Assembly (NCBI GenBank): GCA_039192165.1 | Contig: JBCCXD010000001.1 | Span: 186,001-250,000 of the forward strand | Source of the DNA: Dinoroseobacter sp039192165 | Lineage (GTDB): Bacteria; Pseudomonadota; Alphaproteobacteria; Rhodobacterales; Rhodobacteraceae | DNA: 64,000 nt | Direction: 5' to 3' | In this document: positions 60,697 to 64,000 of the stretch, piece after piece | Layout of the letters: each line of letters starts with the position of its first letter | Numbering within the stretch: the stretch's first letter is position 1 | The notes under the pieces: generated by a model | What the model saw: only the letters and a program-made list of their open reading frames with translations | The model's database searches: none | What the model was told of the DNA's origin: nothing | Position numbers and translations under genes: made by a program

Positions 60697-62645
60697 GGTT
60701 CAACAGTAAGCGCAAATATTCGTTCCCGCGTCGCCACGCCATCCCACTCTGAAAAGCGCAAGGCGACCTCGCCGACAGCATCGGCTTTGGGGGTAAAAAC
60801 CCAGAGCCCGTCTGTGCCTCGCGCCAGATCCCCTGCCTCTGTGCCCTCCACGAACGCGCGCAGAATACCGGCATCCGGATCATCGACCAACTCAAGCGTG
60901 ACCGCCTGACCCCCGCGGAGTGTTTGAGTGATCATCGCGTCAGGCGCGGGTGCGGTTTCGGTCTGCGCGAAGGCGCCTTGTGACAGGGAAAAAAAGCTGC
61001 CGGCGGGAACGGTCTTCCGGGACAAGGCCCGCACCATGTAACGATCCCCAACCATGCCATCAGGATCGAAAAATGAAACTGTGTCAGCAGACAGTGGGTC
61101 CGAGACTGTCTCGAACCTGGCCCCGCCATCTTGCGCCCGGTAAATGCGATACCCCACAACATCGACGTCCTGCGACACGCTCCAGGACACCTCGGCTCCG
61201 GACGCCCCGATATCCACCTGCACCTCTCGCGGAGGACGTGTGGGAAAAGCCCGCAGCGTCGGGTCTCCCATCAGATTAACCCAGATCGGGTTGCGAAGCA
61301 GGTACTGGCCGGTCGGAAAATAATCCATTGCCACGCGGTAGTCCCCGCCATAGCGCCCGTTATTTACCGTTTTGAGTTGCGCAAGACCAATTGTGCCCCC
61401 AAGCGACATAGGATGAAGCCGCCAGGATGGACGCGCGCCCCAAGCGCTCGCCAGCCCGTACCAGGGCTGGACCAGCATTCCGCGCATGGGATTATCGCCA
61501 TTGGCAAAATACTGTTTTCCGCTGCCGAAATTGATCGAAAAGACCGCCTTGTTGGCATAATCTGCATAGTTTCCGCCCTCCCAGTCGCCGAAATCGACGC
61601 CAAAGAGCCAGGGCCTTTCTTCCCCCACATCGTGGTGTCCGCCGACGGTTATTGCCTCCGCGCCAACAATATTGCGTAGTTGGTCGCGCTCGACCCTTAG
61701 ATAATCCGTGGCACCGTAGGCTTCGCGCAGGTCGCCGATCATTCCGTGACGCCAATGGTGGTTCTTGTCGAAATAGGCACGCAGGAGGGCCAGCTCCGTA
61801 TCTAAAGCACCGCCCGACATTCCTGAAAAATCAATACGCCCGACCGGAAACTCGATAAAGTTGCTGGGGACAATATCGGGCTGCAACGCTCCGTCGGACG
61901 CGTCTTTCCAGATCCCGTTCACGTCAGCATAAAAGAGATCCGTGGGATGGGGCTTGGCCGCATGCCCATCCGGGGCAACGCGGCCGCTATAGACCACCGG
62001 CACATGGCCCACGAGAATGAGAACGAATTCGCGGTACACATCACGCTGGTACTGGTCTGCGATCCAATGCCGGATCTCACGCGCATTCGCCAGATTGGCG
62101 ACGGGATCGCCCGGCACACCGCGCGGCACGTCGTGGCGCATCACGGCCCAGCCATCACCTGTCAAATCCTGCGAGAACCTTTCAAGCACGGGCGCGAGGG
62201 GCTCTGCGAGGGTTTCATCAATGACCACGAACGCGCGGCCGCGAAACTCGGCCGCTGGCACGTCCACTCCGGCCAACCAATAGCCCACATCAACGATCTC
62301 AGTGTCGTAGCGCACCACCTTGTATTCATACGCTGTTCCCGGCTGAAGACCGGTATCCCGAAAAATGAACGATCGTCCGAGCTTAGGCTCAATCAATTGC
62401 CAGCTTTGAGGGCCCTTCGCCCCAAACTCGCGGCGATAGACCTCAGAATTGAGCACCCGCATTGTCATCGCGTTTTTCCACGACAACTCCAGCTCCGTTC
62501 CATCTGTGGACATCGCGCCACTTATTGGCAGCGACCCCTCGGACGAAGTTTGCGCCTGCGCGGGCGCGACCAGCAGAGCAGACAAGACGAACGCCTGCAC
62601 GTAGCCGAGGAAGCACAAAAACCGGTTTCCAATTACTTCAGCCAT
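60693..62645 (-). CDS. Secreted C25 (gingipain)-fold protein with FN3-like domains, no cysteine in mature part
   Basis: 650 residues: signal peptide (VLSALLVAPAQAQ, cleavage near residue 31), an Fn3-like domain (about 40-130, ending GTAYEYKVVRYDTE), a C25-like region (about 135-480) and a second Fn3-like domain (about 485-570, VDVVGYRIYRAQDGGARFET). The C25 hints are VLILVGHVPVVYSGRVAP, PTDLFYADVNGIW, FIEFPVGRIDFSG, GGHHDVGEERPW and LMGDPTLRAFP. The position expected for the catalytic Cys reads FSINFGSG, and the mature protein has no Cys, so it is probably not an active cysteine protease. Family call is by eye. Confidence 0.55.
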   Translation of the reverse strand: MAEVIGNRFLCFLGYVQAFVLSALLVAPAQAQTSSEGSLPISGAMSTDGTELELSWKNAMTMRVLNSEVYRREFGAKGPQSWQLIEPKLGRSFIFRDTGLQPGTAYEYKVVRYDTEIVDVGYWLAGVDVPAAEFRGRAFVVIDETLAEPLAPVLERFSQDLTGDGWAVMRHDVPRGVPGDPVANLANAREIRHWIADQYQRDVYREFVLILVGHVPVVYSGRVAPDGHAAKPHPTDLFYADVNGIWKDASDGALQPDIVPSNFIEFPVGRIDFSGMSGGALDTELALLRAYFDKNHHWRHGMIGDLREAYGATDYLRVERDQLRNIVGAEAITVGGHHDVGEERPWLFGVDFGDWEGGNYADYANKAVFSINFGSGKQYFANGDNPMRGMLVQPWYGLASAWGARPSWRLHPMSLGGTIGLAQLKTVNNGRYGGDYRVAMDYFPTGQYLLRNPIWVNLMGDPTLRAFPTRPPREVQVDIGASGAEVSWSVSQDVDVVGYRIYRAQDGGARFETVSDPLSADTVSFFDPDGMVGDRYMVRALSRKTVPAGSFFSLSQGAFAQTETAPAPDAMITQTLRGGQAVTLELVDDPDAGILRAFVEGTEAGDLARGTDGLWVFTPKADAVGEVALRFSEWDGVATRERIFALTVEP

Positions 62646-62809
62646 GGAGGAACGACCTCAGAACCTGCGTGAACGCAACGATCAACATGGTGACAGTAGA
62701 AGCTCGAATCGTCGCGCGAAACAAGGCTCGGTGCCTCTTCGCGCGCGGCGGCATGTGACAGAGTACAAAGGGCTAAAAATTCGGACGATTTGCCAAGTTT
62801 GCATAACAA

Positions 62810-62837
62810 AAAAAGGCGCCCTGAGGGGCGCCTTTTT
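62810..62837 (-). terminator. Rho-independent terminator after lon
   Basis: AAAAAGGCGCCC pairs with GGGCGCCTTTTT around TGAG; on the reverse strand a T-run follows the stem. It lies 20 nt beyond the lon stop and separates lon from the C25-like gene. Confidence 0.85.
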
Positions 62838-62857
62838 CATTTCATGTTAACCCAGGA

Positions 62858-64000
62858 TCAATGGTGTTTCGCCGACCCCTGCGTTTCCGCATCCGAAAGC
62901 GCCTTTTGGGCGGCAGCGGCCTCTTCAGCCTCTTCGTCCCATTCAACCGCCTTGGGCGTATCTATAAGTGCCAGCTTCAGCACCTCAGACACGTGGCTCA
63001 CGGGAATGATCTCCAACCCGTCCTTCACATTGTTCGGAATCTCGGGAAGATCCTTCTCGTTGTCAGCGGGGATCAGTACGGTTTTCACGCCGCCCCGAAG
63101 CGCCGCCAGCAGTTTCTCCTTGAGGCCGCCGATCGGCAGAACGTTGCCCCGCAGAGTGACCTCGCCGGTCATCGCGATGTCCTTGCGGACGGGGATCTGG
63201 GTCAGGACCGAAACGATCGACGTTACCATTGCGATCCCAGCACTGGGCCCGTCCTTTGGTGTCGCGCCTTCGGGCACGTGCACGTGGATATCCCACCGGT
63301 CAAACCGCGGAGGTCTTACTCCGATCTCTGGCGCAATGGAGCGAACGAAGGACGCAGCCGCATCAATCGATTCCTTCATCACGTCACCGAGCTTCCCGGT
63401 CGTTTTCATCCGCCCCTTGCCCGGCAGCCTAAGCGCTTCAATCGAAAGGAGATCTCCGCCGACGGACGTATAGGCCAGCCCTGTGACCACACCCACCTGA
63501 TCCTTCTCCTCGGCCAGACCGTATTTGTGCCGTCGAACACCCAGCATGTCTTCAAGACTTGCCGGCTCTACGATGACCTTCTCGGTTTGCTTCTTGACGA
63601 TCATCGTCACCGCTTTCCGAGCCAGCTTGGCGATCTCACGCTCGAGGTTCCGCACACCGGCTTCTCGAGTGTAGTAGCGGATTACATCGGTCAGCGCCGC
63701 ATCGGTCAGCTCGAACTCGGATTCCTTGAGTCCATGCGCCTTCACTTGCTTATTGATCAGGTGCTGGCGAGCGATTTCGCGCTTCTCGTCTTCCGTGTAC
63801 CCGGCCAGCGGAATGATCTCCATCCGGTCCAGAAGTGGACTGGGCATGTTGTAGGAGTTGGCCGTTGTGAGGAACATCACATTCGAAAGATCATACTCAA
63901 CCTCGAGATAGTGATCGATGAATGTACTGTTCTGCTCAGGGTCCAGAACCTCGAGCATTGCCGATGCAGGGTCGCCACGGAAGTCCTGCCCCATTTTGTC
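62858..64000 (-). CDS. lon: Lon protease (3' part, truncated by window edge)
   Basis: The C-terminal 380 residues of the ATP-dependent protease Lon, which degrades misfolded and regulatory proteins. Visible are the AAA+ tail (GDPASAMLEVLDPEQNSTFI, DVMFLTTANSYNMPSPLLDR-like segment), the catalytic Ser in PKDGPSAGIAMVTSIVS and Lys in GGLKEKLLAALRGG. The N-terminal half lies beyond position 64000. C-terminal acidic tail DEEAEEAAAAQKAL. Confidence 0.96.
   Translation of the reverse strand, partial: DKMGQDFRGDPASAMLEVLDPEQNSTFIDHYLEVEYDLSNVMFLTTANSYNMPSPLLDRMEIIPLAGYTEDEKREIARQHLINKQVKAHGLKESEFELTDAALTDVIRYYTREAGVRNLEREIAKLARKAVTMIVKKQTEKVIVEPASLEDMLGVRRHKYGLAEEKDQVGVVTGLAYTSVGGDLLSIEALRLPGKGRMKTTGKLGDVMKESIDAAASFVRSIAPEIGVRPPRFDRWDIHVHVPEGATPKDGPSAGIAMVTSIVSVLTQIPVRKDIAMTGEVTLRGNVLPIGGLKEKLLAALRGGVKTVLIPADNEKDLPEIPNNVKDGLEIIPVSHVSEVLKLALIDTPKAVEWDEEAEEAAAAQKALSDAETQGSAKHH

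Noticed and set aside
1..64000. CRISPR arrays, insertion sequences, integrases or prophage structural genes
   Set aside because: No spaced direct repeats, transposase or integrase motifs, or terminase/capsid proteins were seen; the only phage-like genes are the lysis cassette.

Overview
The window reads as chromosomal DNA of an alphaproteobacterium of the family Rhodobacteraceae (Roseobacter/Rhodobacter group). Several things point there: a split-fold, roughly 365-residue dCTP deaminase; a PIN-domain protein and a DUF4167 protein of types common in this family; a VPLPA-CTERM surface protein; a holin/endolysin pair like the lysis cassette of Rhodobacter gene transfer agents (GTA); an Entner-Doudoroff edd-eda pair; and the gene orders dgt-argS-SPOR-nagZ-scpA-scpB, yceD-rpmF-plsX-fabH-ihfA-merR and prfA-prmC-DUF4167. 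I see no insertion sequence, CRISPR array or integrase. The stretch is mostly core genome, with a few accessory genes.

Layout. 1-4.5 kb: 5' part of purL (reverse), an ABC-F ATPase, an orphan sulfotransferase, BamE and YceD. 4.7-8.4 kb: rpmF, plsX, fabH, ihfA and a MerR regulator. 8.5 kb: tRNA-Pro(GGG). 8.6-10.9 kb: dcd and an MFS exporter. 10.9-17.5 kb (reverse): dgt, argS, a SPOR protein, nagZ, scpA, scpB, with erpA divergent. 18-22 kb (reverse): prfA, prmC, DUF4167, a DUF1499 protein, zapA and a coiled-coil gene. A strongly self-complementary intergenic segment at 22.1-22.3 kb may be a 6S-like RNA. 22.3-27.8 kb: tkt, a DUF808 membrane protein and two adjacent GAPDH genes. 27.8-30.7 kb: GNAT, a DUF1127 protein, coaD, a CBS protein, a LysR regulator. 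30.8-38.4 kb: valine/isobutyrate catabolism (mmsA, acyl-CoA dehydrogenase, hydroxyisobutyryl-CoA hydrolase-like, mmsB, enoyl-CoA hydratase), interrupted by a VPLPA-CTERM protein and a YbdK-type ligase. 38.5-39.9 kb (reverse): GTA-type endolysin, holin and an XhlA-like protein. 39.9-43.2 kb (reverse): ccmE, argC, murI, an acyltransferase. 43.3-47.7 kb: a fused indolepyruvate ferredoxin oxidoreductase and a divergent LysR gene. 47.9-51.4 kb: an Atm1-type ABC exporter and a LysM protein. 51.5-54.9 kb: a LOG-family protein, eda, edd and a 50-residue ORF. 54.9-60.5 kb: an RlmI-like methyltransferase, a PIN protein, an M48 peptidase, a small coupled gene and glnE. 60.6 kb: tRNA-Val(CAC). 60.7-64 kb: a secreted, cysteine-free C25-like protein and the 3' part of lon.

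How the genes work together. The clearest regulatory story is central carbon metabolism. Near-identical 14-bp palindromes built on GTTAGCGCTAAC sit upstream of gap1 (a tandem pair), gap2 and edd. They match what I recall of the operator of the LacI-family regulator CceR of Rhodobacter. gap1 has GapB-like (NADP/gluconeogenic) sequence features, while gap2 keeps the Asp expected of an NAD-dependent glycolytic enzyme. One regulator could therefore switch carbon flow between the two directions. The most novel-looking protein is the secreted C25/gingipain-fold protein, which has no cysteine in its mature part. The most interesting mobile-element-related locus is the isolated GTA-type lysis cassette. 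All functions are inferred from motifs and family knowledge; no database search was run.
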